Source of the DNA: Pseudomonas sp. Irchel s3b2
GTDB lineage: Bacteria; Pseudomonadota; Gammaproteobacteria; Pseudomonadales; Pseudomonadaceae
NCBI RefSeq assembly: GCF_900187445.1
Contig: NZ_FYEB01000008.1
Span: forward strand, 62,001 to 126,000
Direction: 5' to 3'
DNA length: 64,000 nt
Of the stretch, positions 33,669-43,538 are shown piece after piece (the first letter of the stretch is position 1; each line of letters opens with the position of its first letter). Below the pieces are notes generated by a model. That model was not told where the DNA came from and made no database searches. It saw only the letters and a list, made by a program, of their open reading frames with translations. The position numbers and the translations under genes are program-made.

Positions 33669-34514
33669 TTAGGCGCCTAGAGCGCGCGCATGATGTTGCA
33701 GGTGGTCGTCAATGAAGCTGGCGATGAAGAAATAACTGTGGTCGTAGCCCGGTTGCAGACGCAACGTCAGCGGATGGCCCGTCAGTTTGGCGGCCTGTTG
33801 CAAGGTTTCAGGCTTGAGCTGGGTGGCCAGGAAATCATCGCGATCCCCCTGATCGACCAGCAGCGGCAGCTTCTCGTCAGCCTCGGCAATCAATGCACAG
33901 GCATCCCACTCGCGCCACTTCGAACGGTCTTCTCCCAAGTAACGGGAAAAGGCTTTCTGGCCCCAAGGGCAATCCATCGGGTTGTTGATCGGCGAGAACG
34001 CCGACACTGACAGATAACGCCCCGGATTGCGCAACGCGCAGACCAGCGCGCCGTGCCCCCCCATGGAGTGACCGCTGATGCCGCGCTTTTCCGATGTAGG
34101 GAAATGCGCTTCGACCAATGCCGGCAATTCCTGCACGACATAGTCATGCATCCGATAGTGTCGGGACCATGGTTCCTGCGTGGCATTCAGATAAAACCCG
34201 GCACCGAGACCGAAGTCCCAGGCGCCATCCGGATCGCCCGGCACATCAGGACCGCGCGGGCTGGTGTCCGGCGCGACGATGATCAGCCCAAGCTCGGCGG
34301 CCATGCGCATGGCGCCGGCCTTTTGCATGAAGTTCTCGTCGGTGCAGGTCAGGCCGGACAACCAGTACAGCACCGGCAATTTGCCGCCCTGCTCTGCTTG
34401 CGGCGGCAGGTACACCGCAAACACCATGTCGCAACCGAGCACTTCCGAGCGGTGCCGATAGCGCTTGTGCCAGCCGCCGAAGCTTTTCTGGCAGGAGATA
34501 TTTTCCAGGCTCAT
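33669..34514 (-). CDS. fghA: S-formylglutathione hydrolase
   Basis: 281 aa esterase-D family enzyme that hydrolyses S-formylglutathione to formate and glutathione, the second step of glutathione-dependent formaldehyde detoxification. Nucleophile Ser is in ISGHSMGGHGALVCALRNPG; catalytic Asp and His fit LVDQGDRDDFL and QPGYDHSYFFIASF. Lies 8 bp after adhC, so the two are coexpressed. Matches the adhC-fghA-gfnR set of P. aeruginosa. Confidence 0.95.
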   Translation of the reverse strand: MSLENISCQKSFGGWHKRYRHRSEVLGCDMVFAVYLPPQAEQGGKLPVLYWLSGLTCTDENFMQKAGAMRMAAELGLIIVAPDTSPRGPDVPGDPDGAWDFGLGAGFYLNATQEPWSRHYRMHDYVVQELPALVEAHFPTSEKRGISGHSMGGHGALVCALRNPGRYLSVSAFSPINNPMDCPWGQKAFSRYLGEDRSKWREWDACALIAEADEKLPLLVDQGDRDDFLATQLKPETLQQAAKLTGHPLTLRLQPGYDHSYFFIASFIDDHLQHHARALGA

Positions 34515-34522
34515 GACCGACC

Positions 34523-35635
34523 TCAGAAATGGATGACGGTACGGATGCTTTTGCCTTCATGCATCAGGTCAAACGCCTTGTTGATATCTTCCAGGCCCAT
34601 CGTGTGGGTGATGAAGGTATCCAGTGGAATCTCGCCGGTCTGGGCCATTTCGACATAGCTTGGCAACTCGGTACGCCCACGCACACCACCGAACGCCGAA
34701 CCGCGCCAGACGCGACCGGTCACCAACTGGAATGGACGGGTGGAGATTTCCTGACCGGCGCCGGCCACGCCGATGATCACCGACTCACCCCAACCTTTAT
34801 GGCAGCACTCAAGTGCAGCACGCATCAACTGGACGTTGCCGATGCATTCGAAGGAAAAGTCGACGCCGCCATCGGTCATGTCGACGATCACTTCCTGAAT
34901 CGGACGATCAAAGTCTTTCGGGTTTACACAATCGGTCGCGCCCAATTGCCTGGCGATCTCGAACTTGGCCGGATTGATGTCGATGGCGATGATCCGCCCT
35001 GCCTTGGCTTTGACCGCGCCAATCACAGCTGACAGACCGATGCCGCCCAAGCCGAAGATCGCGACAGTGTCACCCGGTTTGACCTTGGCAGTGTTGATTA
35101 CCGCGCCGATGCCCGTGGTGACGCCACAACCCAGCAGGCAGACTTTTTCCAATGGCGCTTCTTTAGGAATTTTGGCAACGGAGATTTCCGGCAGCACGGT
35201 GTACTCGGAAAACGTCGAAGTGCCCATATAGTGGAAAATCGTTTCGCCCTTGTAGGAAAAACGCGAAGTGCCATCCGGCATCAGGCCTTTACCCTGCGTC
35301 GCACGAATCGCCTGACAGAGGTTGGTTTTGCCCGACAGACAGAATTTGCACTTGCCGCATTCCGGGGTGTACAGCGGGATCACATGGTCGCCGACCGCGA
35401 CCGAGGTCACGCCCTCGCCGATCGCTTCGACCACCGCACCACCTTCGTGACCCAGGATCGACGGGAAGATACCTTCCGGGTCAGCGCCCGAGAGGGTGTA
35501 GGCATCGGTATGGCAAACACCGGAGGCGACGACGCGCAGCAGAACTTCCCCAGCCTTGGGCATGGCGACATCGACTTCAACGATCTCGAGGGGTTTCTTG
35601 GCCTCGAAGGCAACGGCGGCGCGCGACTTGATCAT
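34523..35635 (-). CDS. adhC: S-(hydroxymethyl)glutathione dehydrogenase
   Basis: 370 aa class III alcohol dehydrogenase (frmA/adhC). Oxidises S-hydroxymethylglutathione formed from formaldehyde and also reduces S-nitrosoglutathione. Catalytic zinc ligands in GVCHTDAYTLSG and GHEGG, structural zinc cysteines in CGKCKFCLSGKTNLC, and NAD-binding IFGLGGIGLSAVIG are intact. First gene of the unit; divergent from gfnR. Confidence 0.96.
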   Translation of the reverse strand: MIKSRAAVAFEAKKPLEIVEVDVAMPKAGEVLLRVVASGVCHTDAYTLSGADPEGIFPSILGHEGGAVVEAIGEGVTSVAVGDHVIPLYTPECGKCKFCLSGKTNLCQAIRATQGKGLMPDGTSRFSYKGETIFHYMGTSTFSEYTVLPEISVAKIPKEAPLEKVCLLGCGVTTGIGAVINTAKVKPGDTVAIFGLGGIGLSAVIGAVKAKAGRIIAIDINPAKFEIARQLGATDCVNPKDFDRPIQEVIVDMTDGGVDFSFECIGNVQLMRAALECCHKGWGESVIIGVAGAGQEISTRPFQLVTGRVWRGSAFGGVRGRTELPSYVEMAQTGEIPLDTFITHTMGLEDINKAFDLMHEGKSIRTVIHF

Positions 35636-35671
35636 GCTGACTCTCCAGTGAATAAAAACGAGACAAGGAGT

Positions 35672-35688
35672 GTAATACAGCGTCTTAC
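35672..35688. promoter_or_regulatory. Possible GfnR operator
   Basis: GTAA-tacagcgtc-TTAC, a palindrome in the adhC-gfnR divergent region (106 bp), of the size LysR regulators use. Assignment is by position only. Confidence 0.3.
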
Positions 35689-35741
35689 GATGAATAATCG
35701 GGACAAAAGCAAAACATTATTGCCATACAGGGATAATCCTG

Positions 35742-36638
35742 ATGTCCGAAAACCGCTGGGAAGGCATCGATGAGTTCGTCGCCGTGGCCGAATGCAGCCA
35801 ATTCACCGCTGCGGCCGAGCGTCTTGGGGTGTCTTCCTCTCACATCAGTCGCCAAATCGTACGGCTGGAAGAGCGCCTGCAAACCCGTTTGCTCTATCGC
35901 AGCACCCGCCGGGTCACACTGACCGAGGCCGGGCAAACCTTTTTGCAACATTGCCAGCGTTTGCAGGACGGTCGCGAGGAAGCGTTGCGCGCTGTCGGCG
36001 ACCTGACCAGCGAACCCAAAGGCATGCTGCGCATGACCTGTGCCGTTGCCTACGGCGAACGATTCATCGTGCCATTGGTGACTCGCTTCATGGGGCTATA
36101 TCCGCAACTTCGCATCGACATCGAGCTGAGCAACCGTCCGCTCGATCTCGTGCATGAAGGGCTGGACCTGGCCATCCGCCTCGGCCGCCTACAAGATTCA
36201 AGATTGGTGGCGACACGTCTGGCACCACGGCGCATGTACCTGTGCGCTTCACCGTCCTACCTGGAACGGTATGGTCGCCCACACAGCTTGTCGGAACTGA
36301 GTCGCCATAACTGCCTTATCGGCAGTTCGGACATCTGGCAACTGGAACAGAACGGGCGGGAATTTTCCCAGCGCGTACAGGGAAACTGGCGCTGCAACAG
36401 TGGGCAGGCAGTGCTCGATGCCGCGCTGCAAGGAGTTGGGTTGTGTCAGCTGCCGGATTACTACGTGCTGGAATACCTGAAAAACGGCGAATTGATCTCG
36501 CTGCTGGAAGCCCATCAACCGCCAAACACAGCCGTTTGGGCGCTTTACCCACAGCAACGGCATCTGTCGCCGAAGGTGCGCAAGTTGGTGGATTACTTGA
36601 AGGAAGGGTTGGCCGAACGGCCGGAGTATCGAAGCTAG
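35742..36638 (+). CDS. gfnR: LysR-type regulator GfnR of formaldehyde detoxification
   Basis: 298 aa. Winged HTH at residues ~1-60: WEGIDEFVAVAECSQFTAAA, ERLGVSSSHISRQIVRLEERL. Effector domain at ~90-295. In P. aeruginosa the LysR gene divergent from adhC-fghA (PA3630) activates the glutathione-dependent formaldehyde operon. The ATG is preceded by GGGATAATCCTG, without a strong ribosome site. Confidence 0.85.
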   Translation: MSENRWEGIDEFVAVAECSQFTAAAERLGVSSSHISRQIVRLEERLQTRLLYRSTRRVTLTEAGQTFLQHCQRLQDGREEALRAVGDLTSEPKGMLRMTCAVAYGERFIVPLVTRFMGLYPQLRIDIELSNRPLDLVHEGLDLAIRLGRLQDSRLVATRLAPRRMYLCASPSYLERYGRPHSLSELSRHNCLIGSSDIWQLEQNGREFSQRVQGNWRCNSGQAVLDAALQGVGLCQLPDYYVLEYLKNGELISLLEAHQPPNTAVWALYPQQRHLSPKVRKLVDYLKEGLAERPEYRS

Positions 36639-36713
36639 GAGGTCGCCGGCGTGTCAGCGAGACGTCGGTTGTCTGAACTGCCGCTATCGCGAGCAACACA
36701 GAAACAAAGTCAA

Positions 36714-37421
36714 TCAGCGGCGGTTAACCCAACGCTGGCGCAACCACTCAAGGTCTTCGGGGCGAGTGACTTTGATGTTATCGGATCGCCCTTCAATCAG
36801 ACGCGGCGCCTGGCCTGACCATTCCATGGCCGAGGCTTCGTCGGTAACGACGACGTCCGCCACCAGACTGTCCGCCAACGCTCGATGCAACGCGCCAAGG
36901 CGAAACATTTGCGGCGTATAGGCCTGCCAGATCACGCTGCGATCCACCGTTTCCAGCACGCGCCCATGCTGGTCGACCCGCTTGAGGGTATCGCGCGCAG
37001 GTACCGCCAACAGACCGCCTACCGGATCGTCGGCCAACTCACTGAGCAATTTATCGAGATCATCACGCGCCAGATTCGGTCGTGCGGCATCGTGAACCAA
37101 CACCCAATCCTCATCGTCAGCGCCTTGGGCATGCAGATGCAGCAAGGCATTGAGTACCGAGCCGGAGCGCTCGGCGCCACCTTCAACCCGCTGAATACGC
37201 GGATCAGTCGCACACGCCAGGTTAGGCCAGTAAGGATCGTCTATTGCAAGACTGACCACCAACCCTTTCAGGGCAGGATGATCGAGGAAACAGCCAAGGC
37301 TGTGTTCGAGAATAGTGCGCCCGCCCAGCTGCAAATATTGCTTGGGACGGTCCGCGGCCATACGGGCACCGACGCCCGCGGCAGGAATCACGGCCCAGAA
37401 GGCCGGTAACGAATTAATCAT
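36714..37421 (-). CDS. ispD: 2-C-methyl-D-erythritol 4-phosphate cytidylyltransferase
   Basis: 235 aa, third step of the MEP pathway. PAAGVGARMAADRPKQYLQL holds the CTP-binding loop and Lys; LVHDAARPNL and the C-terminal NIKVTRPEDL are typical. Overlaps ftsB by 4 bp (ATGA). ispD-ftsB is the standard gamma-proteobacterial pair. ispF is not adjacent but lies 3 kb downstream on the same strand. Confidence 0.96.
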   Translation of the reverse strand: MINSLPAFWAVIPAAGVGARMAADRPKQYLQLGGRTILEHSLGCFLDHPALKGLVVSLAIDDPYWPNLACATDPRIQRVEGGAERSGSVLNALLHLHAQGADDEDWVLVHDAARPNLARDDLDKLLSELADDPVGGLLAVPARDTLKRVDQHGRVLETVDRSVIWQAYTPQMFRLGALHRALADSLVADVVVTDEASAMEWSGQAPRLIEGRSDNIKVTRPEDLEWLRQRWVNRR

Positions 37422-37696
37422 TGGGCCAACTGGTAAAGGGTTTCACCGTCCTTGACCATGCCCAACTCATGACGAGCCCGTTCTTCAACGGTCTCCATGC
37501 CCTTTTTCAATTCGCTGACTTCGGCGTCCATCACTCGATTGCGCTCCAGCAACGCCTCGTTCTCGGCGTGTTGATCCGCAATCTGCTGCTTCAGCTCGGC
37601 CACTTGCGCCAGACTGCCATTACCCACCCACAGGCGGTACTGCAGACCGGCCAGCAGCAAGAGTAAGACGAGGAACAACCAATTGGGACTGCGCAT
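37418..37696 (-). CDS. ftsB: Cell division protein FtsB
   Basis: 92 aa bitopic protein of the FtsQLB divisome complex. One N-terminal membrane segment (WLFLVLLLLLAGLQYRLWVG, residues ~5-24) and a periplasmic coiled coil (AELKQQIADQHAENEALLER then NRVMDAEVSELKKGMETVEE), ending EERARHELGMVKDGETLYQ, all as in the family. Downstream of eno by 171 bp. Confidence 0.94.
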   Translation of the reverse strand: MRSPNWLFLVLLLLLAGLQYRLWVGNGSLAQVAELKQQIADQHAENEALLERNRVMDAEVSELKKGMETVEERARHELGMVKDGETLYQLAQ

Positions 37697-37867
37697 CGAA
37701 TATCAGGTATCCAGTGAAAAAAGACAGCCATGCCAAAACTTTGAAGCTTCTGATAGCACGAAGCCTGGAAGAACCAGGCTTGTGCTCTTAAGGCATCAGA
37801 TTAGTGGCAAATCCATCGCTGCTGCGATTTTTCCGACACAATCCGGTGTCTTTTTACCAATTTCCGC

Positions 37868-39157
37868 TTAACCGCGGAATTCGCTACGACCGTTGTACTT
37901 GGCTTTGCCATTCAACTGCTCTTCGATACGCAGCAGTTGGTTGTACTTGGAAACACGGTCGGAACGGCACAGGGAGCCGGTCTTGATCTGGCCAGCCGAG
38001 GTGCCCACGGCCAGGTCGGCAATGGTCGAATCTTCGGTTTCGCCGGAGCGGTGCGAGATCACGGCGGTGTAACCCGCGGCCTTGGCCATCTGGATGGCTT
38101 CCAGGGTTTCGGTCAGGGTGCCGATCTGGTTGAACTTGATCAGGATAGAGTTGGCGATCTTTTTATCGATGCCTTCTTTCAGGATCTTGGTGTTGGTCAC
38201 GAACAGGTCGTCGCCCACCAGCTGAGTCTTCTCGCCGATTTTGTCGGTGAGGATTTTCCAGCCAGCCCAGTCGGACTCGTCCAGACCGTCTTCGATGGAG
38301 ATGATCGGGTAACGCTCGGTCAGACCTTTCAGGTAATCGGCGAAACCTTCAGCGGTGAACACCTGGCCTTCGCCGGACAGGTTGTACTTGCCGTCTTCGT
38401 AGAATTCGCTGGCCGCGCAGTCCAGGGCCAGGGTCACGTCGGTGCCCAGCTTGTAACCGGCGTTGGCCACAGCTTCGGAGATCACTTTCAAAGCGTCTTC
38501 GTTGGAGGCCAGGTTCGGCGCGAAACCACCTTCGTCACCGACGGCAGTGCTCAGGCCACGAGCCTTCAGAACGGCTTTGAGGTGATGGAAAATCTCGGTG
38601 CCCATGCGCAGACCTTCCGAGAAAGACTTGGCGCCGACTGGCTGAACCATGAATTCCTGGATGTCGACGTTGTTATCGGCGTGCTCGCCACCGTTGATGA
38701 TGTTCATCATCGGAACCGGCATCGAGTAAACACCCGGGGTGCCGTTCAGGTTGGCGATGTGTGCGTACAACGGCAGGTCCTGGTCCTGTGCTGCTGCCTT
38801 GGCCGCAGCCAGGGAAACGGCGAGGATCGCGTTGGCGCCCAGGGAGCCTTTGTTTTCAGTACCGTCGAGCTTTATCATCGCTTGATCCAGCGCTTTCTGG
38901 TCGCTTGGGTCTGCACCCAGCAACAGATCGCGGATCGGACCGTTGATGTTGCCGACGGCTTTCAGAACGCCTTTGCCCAGGTAACGGCTCTTGTCGCCAT
39001 CACGCAGCTCGAGTGCTTCACGCGAGCCAGTGGAAGCACCGGATGGCGCGCAAGCGCTGCCGATGATGCCGTTATCGAGAAGCACGTCTGCTTCCACAGT
39101 GGGATTGCCACGGGAGTCGAGAACTTCACGACCTTTGATGTCGACGATCTTTGCCAT
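37868..39157 (-). CDS. eno: Enolase
   Basis: 429 aa glycolytic enzyme (2-phosphoglycerate to phosphoenolpyruvate), also an RNA degradosome member in other bacteria. The signature ILIKFNQIGTLTETL and SHRSGETEDSTIADLAV plus metal ligands in ALDCAASEF and SIEDGLDESDW are present. Start MAKIVDIKGREVLDSRG at 39157; the frame runs open upstream to 39292 through the REPIN region, which is not coding. Confidence 0.97.
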   Translation of the reverse strand: MAKIVDIKGREVLDSRGNPTVEADVLLDNGIIGSACAPSGASTGSREALELRDGDKSRYLGKGVLKAVGNINGPIRDLLLGADPSDQKALDQAMIKLDGTENKGSLGANAILAVSLAAAKAAAQDQDLPLYAHIANLNGTPGVYSMPVPMMNIINGGEHADNNVDIQEFMVQPVGAKSFSEGLRMGTEIFHHLKAVLKARGLSTAVGDEGGFAPNLASNEDALKVISEAVANAGYKLGTDVTLALDCAASEFYEDGKYNLSGEGQVFTAEGFADYLKGLTERYPIISIEDGLDESDWAGWKILTDKIGEKTQLVGDDLFVTNTKILKEGIDKKIANSILIKFNQIGTLTETLEAIQMAKAAGYTAVISHRSGETEDSTIADLAVGTSAGQIKTGSLCRSDRVSKYNQLLRIEEQLNGKAKYNGRSEFRG

Positions 39158-39231
39158 TGTTGTAAACACTCCAAAGTTGACGAAAACGCTTTTTACCGCT
39201 CGATTTATAACTTGTGGGTCATATTGCTTTG

Positions 39232-39304
39232 GTAGGAGCTGGCTTGCCAGCGAAGAAGTCTTCGCAAGACTTGAGGGTCCCTTCGCTGGCAAGCCAGCTC
39301 CTAC
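39232..39304. repeat. REPIN between kdsA and eno
   Basis: GTAGGAGCTGGCTTGCCAGC (from 39232) and its reverse complement ending at 39304. It lies between same-strand genes, in front of eno. Confidence 0.85.
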
Positions 39305-39320
39305 ACAGGAGAAATGAGGT

Positions 39321-40166
39321 TTACGCAGTTTCTACCGTCGGAAAACTCTTCACCAGTTCGTCCAGTGCTTTGAGCTGGGCCAGGAAAGGCTCCAGTTTGT
39401 CCAGACGCAAGGCGCAAGGGCCATCGCATTTGGCATTGTCCGGATCCGGATGCGCTTCGAGGAACAGACCGGCCAGCGACTGACTCATGCCGGCCTTGGC
39501 CAGATCAGTTACTTGGGCACGACGACCACCGGCGGAATCGGAACGACCGCCGGGCATTTGCAGCGCGTGGGTCACGTCGAAGAATACCGGGTATTCGAAC
39601 TGCTTCATGACGCCGAAGCCGAGCATGTCGACCACCAGGTTGTTGTAGCCGAAGCTCGAACCACGCTCGCAGAGGATCAATTGATCGTTACCGGCTTCTA
39701 CGCATTTGTTCAGGATGTGTTTCATTTCCTGAGGTGCGAGGAACTGGGCTTTCTTGATGTTGATCACCGCGCCGGTCTTGGCCATCGCAACCACGAGGTC
39801 GGTCTGGCGCGACAGGAAGGCCGGCAACTGGATGATGTCGCAGACTTCAGCGACGACCGCGGCCTGATCAGGCTCGTGGACGTCGGTGATGATCGGCACG
39901 CCGAAGGCTTGCTTGATGTCCTGGAAAATCCGCATGCCCTCTTCCAGGCCGGGGCCACGGTAAGAGGTCACAGAAGACCTGTTGGCTTTGTCGAAACTGG
40001 CCTTGAACACGTAAGGGATACCGAGTTTTTCGGTGACCTTTACGTACTCTTCGCAGACCTGCATCGCCATGTCGCGGCTTTCCAGCACGTTCATGCCACC
40101 GAACAGCACCATCGGCTTGTCGTTAGCGATCTCGATGTTGCCTACGCGGATGATTTTCTGTGCCAT
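39321..40166 (-). CDS. kdsA: 3-deoxy-D-manno-octulosonate 8-phosphate (KDO8P) synthase
   Basis: 281 aa. Condenses arabinose 5-phosphate with PEP for KDO, the inner-core sugar of lipopolysaccharide. Family motifs: FKASFDKANRSS, YRGPGLEEGMRI, TDVHEPDQAA, LPAFLSRQTDL, CERGSSFGYNNLVVDML. Starts 5 bp after the pyrG stop (same operon). Confidence 0.96.
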   Translation of the reverse strand: MAQKIIRVGNIEIANDKPMVLFGGMNVLESRDMAMQVCEEYVKVTEKLGIPYVFKASFDKANRSSVTSYRGPGLEEGMRIFQDIKQAFGVPIITDVHEPDQAAVVAEVCDIIQLPAFLSRQTDLVVAMAKTGAVINIKKAQFLAPQEMKHILNKCVEAGNDQLILCERGSSFGYNNLVVDMLGFGVMKQFEYPVFFDVTHALQMPGGRSDSAGGRRAQVTDLAKAGMSQSLAGLFLEAHPDPDNAKCDGPCALRLDKLEPFLAQLKALDELVKSFPTVETA

Positions 40167-40171
40167 CAGGT

Positions 40172-41803
40172 TTACGCCTTCTTCTGGTGTTGGGCCAAAG
40201 CGGCTTTGACGAAACCGCTGAACAACGGGTGACCGTCGCGTGGCGTCGAGGTGAACTCAGGGTGGAACTGGCAAGCGACGAACCATGGATGATCCGGCGC
40301 TTCGACCACTTCAACCAGCGCGCCATCACCGGAACGACCGGAGATTTTCAGACCGGCCTCGATAATTTGCGGCAGCAGATTGTTGTTCACTTCGTAGCGA
40401 TGACGGTGACGCTCGACGATCACGTCCTTGGCGTAGCAATCGTGCACCAGGGAACCTGGCTCAAGCAGGCAATCCTGAGCACCAAGGCGCATGGTGCCGC
40501 CCAGATCGGAAGTTTCGGTACGGGTTTCGACTGCACCGGTGGCATCTTCCCACTCGGTGATCAGACCCACGACCGGGTGACCGCTGGTGCGATCGAACTC
40601 GGTGGAGTTGGCGTCTTTCCAGCCCATGACGTTACGAGCGAACTCGATCACCGCCACTTGCATGCCCAGGCAGATACCCAGGTATGGAACCTTGTTTTCG
40701 CGAGCGTATTGAACGGCAGTGATCTTGCCTTCAACGCCACGCAGACCAAAGCCGCCCGGTACCAGAATCGCGTCGACGCCTTCCAGCAGCGCAGTGCCCT
40801 GGTTCTCGATGTCTTCGGAATCGATGTAGCGCAGGTTGACCTTGGTGCGGTTGCTGATGCCGGCGTGACTCATCGCTTCGATCAGCGACTTGTAGGCGTC
40901 CAGCAGCTCCATGTATTTGCCGACCATCGCGATGGTGACTTCGTGCTCCGGGTTGAGCTTGGCATCAACCACCGCTTCCCACTCGGACAGATCGGCGCTG
41001 TCGCATTGCAGGCCGAAACGCTCGACGACGAAATCATCCAGGCCCTGGGAGTGCAGAATGCCCGGGATCTTGTAGATGGTGTCGGCGTCTTCCAGCGCGA
41101 TCACTGCACGTTCTTCAACGTTGGTGAACTGCGCGATCTTGCGACGCGAAGAGATGTCGATCGGGTGATCGGAACGGCACACCAGCACGTCTGGTTGCAG
41201 GCCAATGGAACGCAGTTCCTTGACCGAGTGCTGAGTCGGTTTGGTTTTGGTTTCGCCGGCAGTGGCGATGTACGGCACCAGCGTCAAGTGCATAAGCATC
41301 GCGCGCTTGGCACCGACTTCGAAACGCAATTGACGGATCGCTTCGAGGAACGGTTGCGATTCGATGTCACCCACGGTGCCACCGATCTCGACCATGGCCA
41401 CGTCGGCATCGCCGGCGCCCTTGATGATCCGGCGCTTGATTTCGTCGGTGATGTGCGGGATCACCTGAATGGTTGCGCCCAGGTAATCACCACGGCGCTC
41501 TTTGCGCAGGACGTGTTCGTAGACACGGCCGGTGGTGAAGTTGTTGTTCTGGGTCATGGTCGTGCGGATGAACCGCTCGTAGTGGCCCAGGTCCAGGTCG
41601 GTCTCGGCGCCGTCGTGGGTGACGAACACTTCACCGTGCTGGAACGGGCTCATGGTGCCCGGGTCAACGTTGATGTACGGGTCCAGCTTCAGCATGGTGA
41701 CCTTAAGTCCCCGCGCCTCCAGGATGGCCGCCAATGAAGCCGATGCAATGCCTTTCCCCAATGAAGAAACAACACCGCCCGTGACGAATATGTAGCGCGT
41801 CAT
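40172..41803 (-). CDS. pyrG: CTP synthase
   Basis: 543 aa. Makes CTP from UTP with glutamine nitrogen. The N-terminal synthase domain begins MTRYIFVTGGVVSSLGKGIA (P-loop). The C-terminal class I glutamine amidotransferase has nucleophile Cys in YLGICLGMQVAVIEFARN and the His/Glu pair in CQFHPEFTS. Cotranscribed with kdsA and, further on, eno. Confidence 0.97.
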   Translation of the reverse strand: MTRYIFVTGGVVSSLGKGIASASLAAILEARGLKVTMLKLDPYINVDPGTMSPFQHGEVFVTHDGAETDLDLGHYERFIRTTMTQNNNFTTGRVYEHVLRKERRGDYLGATIQVIPHITDEIKRRIIKGAGDADVAMVEIGGTVGDIESQPFLEAIRQLRFEVGAKRAMLMHLTLVPYIATAGETKTKPTQHSVKELRSIGLQPDVLVCRSDHPIDISSRRKIAQFTNVEERAVIALEDADTIYKIPGILHSQGLDDFVVERFGLQCDSADLSEWEAVVDAKLNPEHEVTIAMVGKYMELLDAYKSLIEAMSHAGISNRTKVNLRYIDSEDIENQGTALLEGVDAILVPGGFGLRGVEGKITAVQYARENKVPYLGICLGMQVAVIEFARNVMGWKDANSTEFDRTSGHPVVGLITEWEDATGAVETRTETSDLGGTMRLGAQDCLLEPGSLVHDCYAKDVIVERHRHRYEVNNNLLPQIIEAGLKISGRSGDGALVEVVEAPDHPWFVACQFHPEFTSTPRDGHPLFSGFVKAALAQHQKKA

Positions 41804-42077
41804 GAAAAACCCTAGAAGTCTGCGTTAAAGCGGTCCGAGCCGCCGGGGAAAGCGAAGGAAGGCCGAAGCCCCCGATCACCTGCATTAATCACAGTGCACC
41901 TTTCAAAAAAACCGCCGCGTTGGGACAGACCGGTAGATGAAACACCGATAGGTTGCTCGCTACACATTTTTTGGAATCGCCCAGCAAAGACTGCTTGGTA
42001 ATCGGCAACTCCTGCGATTCAGGCGAATCCACAGAAGTTGTATCAAGAAGGGAGCGTAGTCTACCGGAAAGCCCCTT

Positions 42078-43406
42078 TCAGCTCAAACCTTGATCTTCGA
42101 CCTGCGGCTGCCAATGCAAATACCAGCCACCTTGCTCACCGCCATTTAGCCCCCGCAGGTTCGCCACTGCCAGCAATTGCTGGCCTCTATAGACCAGCGG
42201 CAATCTGCCACGGGCGAAGCGCGGTACGCCGCTTTCGTTGAGCAAACGCTTCAAGTCACGGTGGCCGCGATCGGGCAGGTTCATGACCTCGCCTCCCTCA
42301 CGATAGCGGATCTGCAGCGGGCCAACGGGGATCTGACCGGTGAGCGTGAGTACGCCATTATCCGGCAACGCCAGCGATACCGAGGGTTCAGCCCAAGATA
42401 CCGGCGACGGCGGAGTGCGCAGCCAGCCACCCGACAACCACCAGAGACGCCCACCCGCGCGATGCAATTCACCCGCCGCCAGCCGCCAGACCGGACACGC
42501 ATCGCCGGTCGCATCGCGCAAATTTTCCCAACCCGACCAATGGTCACTGTCCGGTAAAGACGTCAGCGGTTTAAGCCAATGACTTAGCGCGTTGCGCTGG
42601 CGTGCATCAGACAATATTTCCAGTGGTGCTAGCTCCAGCGACGGCAAACCCAGCCAATCGAAATCGCTGACCGTGGTCGCGTGGGCCAGATCGATTTGCG
42701 CCAATTCGTCGAGCAGTCCTTGTGCTTCGCTCAGATGCGCAGCGCTGCGTGCCATGGTCGCCATTGCTTGCGGCCAGCGCTGGGTCAACACCGGGAACAC
42801 CTGATGACGCAGATAATTGCGCGAGAACTGGCGATCCTGGTTCGACGGATCCTCGATCCAGCTCAACTGATATTCAGTCGCGTAGGCCTCAAGCTCGGCG
42901 CGAGTGACATCTAGCAATGGCCGCAACAGATGCCCCCGGCCCAAAGGACGCTCGCTTGGCATCCCCGACAACCCTCTCACTCCTGCCCCACGCATCAGCC
43001 GAAACAACAGGGTTTCTGCCTGATCGTCACGGTGTTGGCCAGTGAGCAGCACTTCACCGGCGTGAATCGCCACGATGAAGGCGCCATAACGCGCATCCCG
43101 CGCCGCGCGCTCAAGGCTGGCGCCAGGCTCAACCTGAACGCGCACAACCTCTAGCGGCACGCCCAACGCATCACAGACCGACTGACAATGTTCCGGCCAC
43201 GCATCAGCCGCAGCCTGAAGGCCGTGGTGGACATGGATGGCGGTCAGCGCCGGCAGGGATTGGGTTTTCGCAAGGTGCGCGAGAAGGTGCAGCAGGACGG
43301 TGGAGTCGAGACCACCGGAGAACGCGATGCGCCAGGTTGTGGCGGTGCGCCACGGCGTAAGGTTGCGCAGGAGAATGGTAGGCAAATCAATCGTGGACTT
43401 ACTCAT
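42078..43406 (-). CDS. tilS: tRNA(Ile)-lysidine synthetase
   Basis: 442 aa. Converts C34 of the CAT-anticodon tRNA-Ile to lysidine, preventing misreading of AUG. The PP-loop SGGLDSTVLLHLLAHLA, the central HHGLQA and GQHRDDQAETLLFRLMRG, and C-terminal TilS domains (RDLKRLLNESGVPRFARGRL) are present. The start MSKSTIDLP (43406) is preferred over an ATG six codons upstream; neither has a strong ribosome site. 274 bp separate it from pyrG, with nothing else recognised there. Confidence 0.93.
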   Translation of the reverse strand: MSKSTIDLPTILLRNLTPWRTATTWRIAFSGGLDSTVLLHLLAHLAKTQSLPALTAIHVHHGLQAAADAWPEHCQSVCDALGVPLEVVRVQVEPGASLERAARDARYGAFIVAIHAGEVLLTGQHRDDQAETLLFRLMRGAGVRGLSGMPSERPLGRGHLLRPLLDVTRAELEAYATEYQLSWIEDPSNQDRQFSRNYLRHQVFPVLTQRWPQAMATMARSAAHLSEAQGLLDELAQIDLAHATTVSDFDWLGLPSLELAPLEILSDARQRNALSHWLKPLTSLPDSDHWSGWENLRDATGDACPVWRLAAGELHRAGGRLWWLSGGWLRTPPSPVSWAEPSVSLALPDNGVLTLTGQIPVGPLQIRYREGGEVMNLPDRGHRDLKRLLNESGVPRFARGRLPLVYRGQQLLAVANLRGLNGGEQGGWYLHWQPQVEDQGLS

Positions 43407-43430
43407 ATCGATCACTGTACGCAAATCAAC

Positions 43431-43520
43431 TGTAGGAGCGAGCTTGCTCGCGAAGGCAGTTCAACATTCAACACATCAGTTGACTGCTATTCCGCTTTCG
43501 CGAGCAAGCTCGCTCCTACA
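43431..43520. repeat. REPIN between accA and tilS
   Basis: TGTAGGAGCGAGCTTGCTCG (from 43431) and its reverse complement ending at 43520, with a ~40-bp spacer. The CGAG REP subtype. Confidence 0.85.
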
Positions 43521-43538
43521 TGGATAAAGCGCGGTCGA

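Noticed and set aside
40160..41737. 525-codon plus-strand ORF opposite pyrG
   Set aside because: Antisense shadow of an intact conserved gene. The same applies to the long frames opposite eno, bamA, accA, rimO, lpxB and lpxD.
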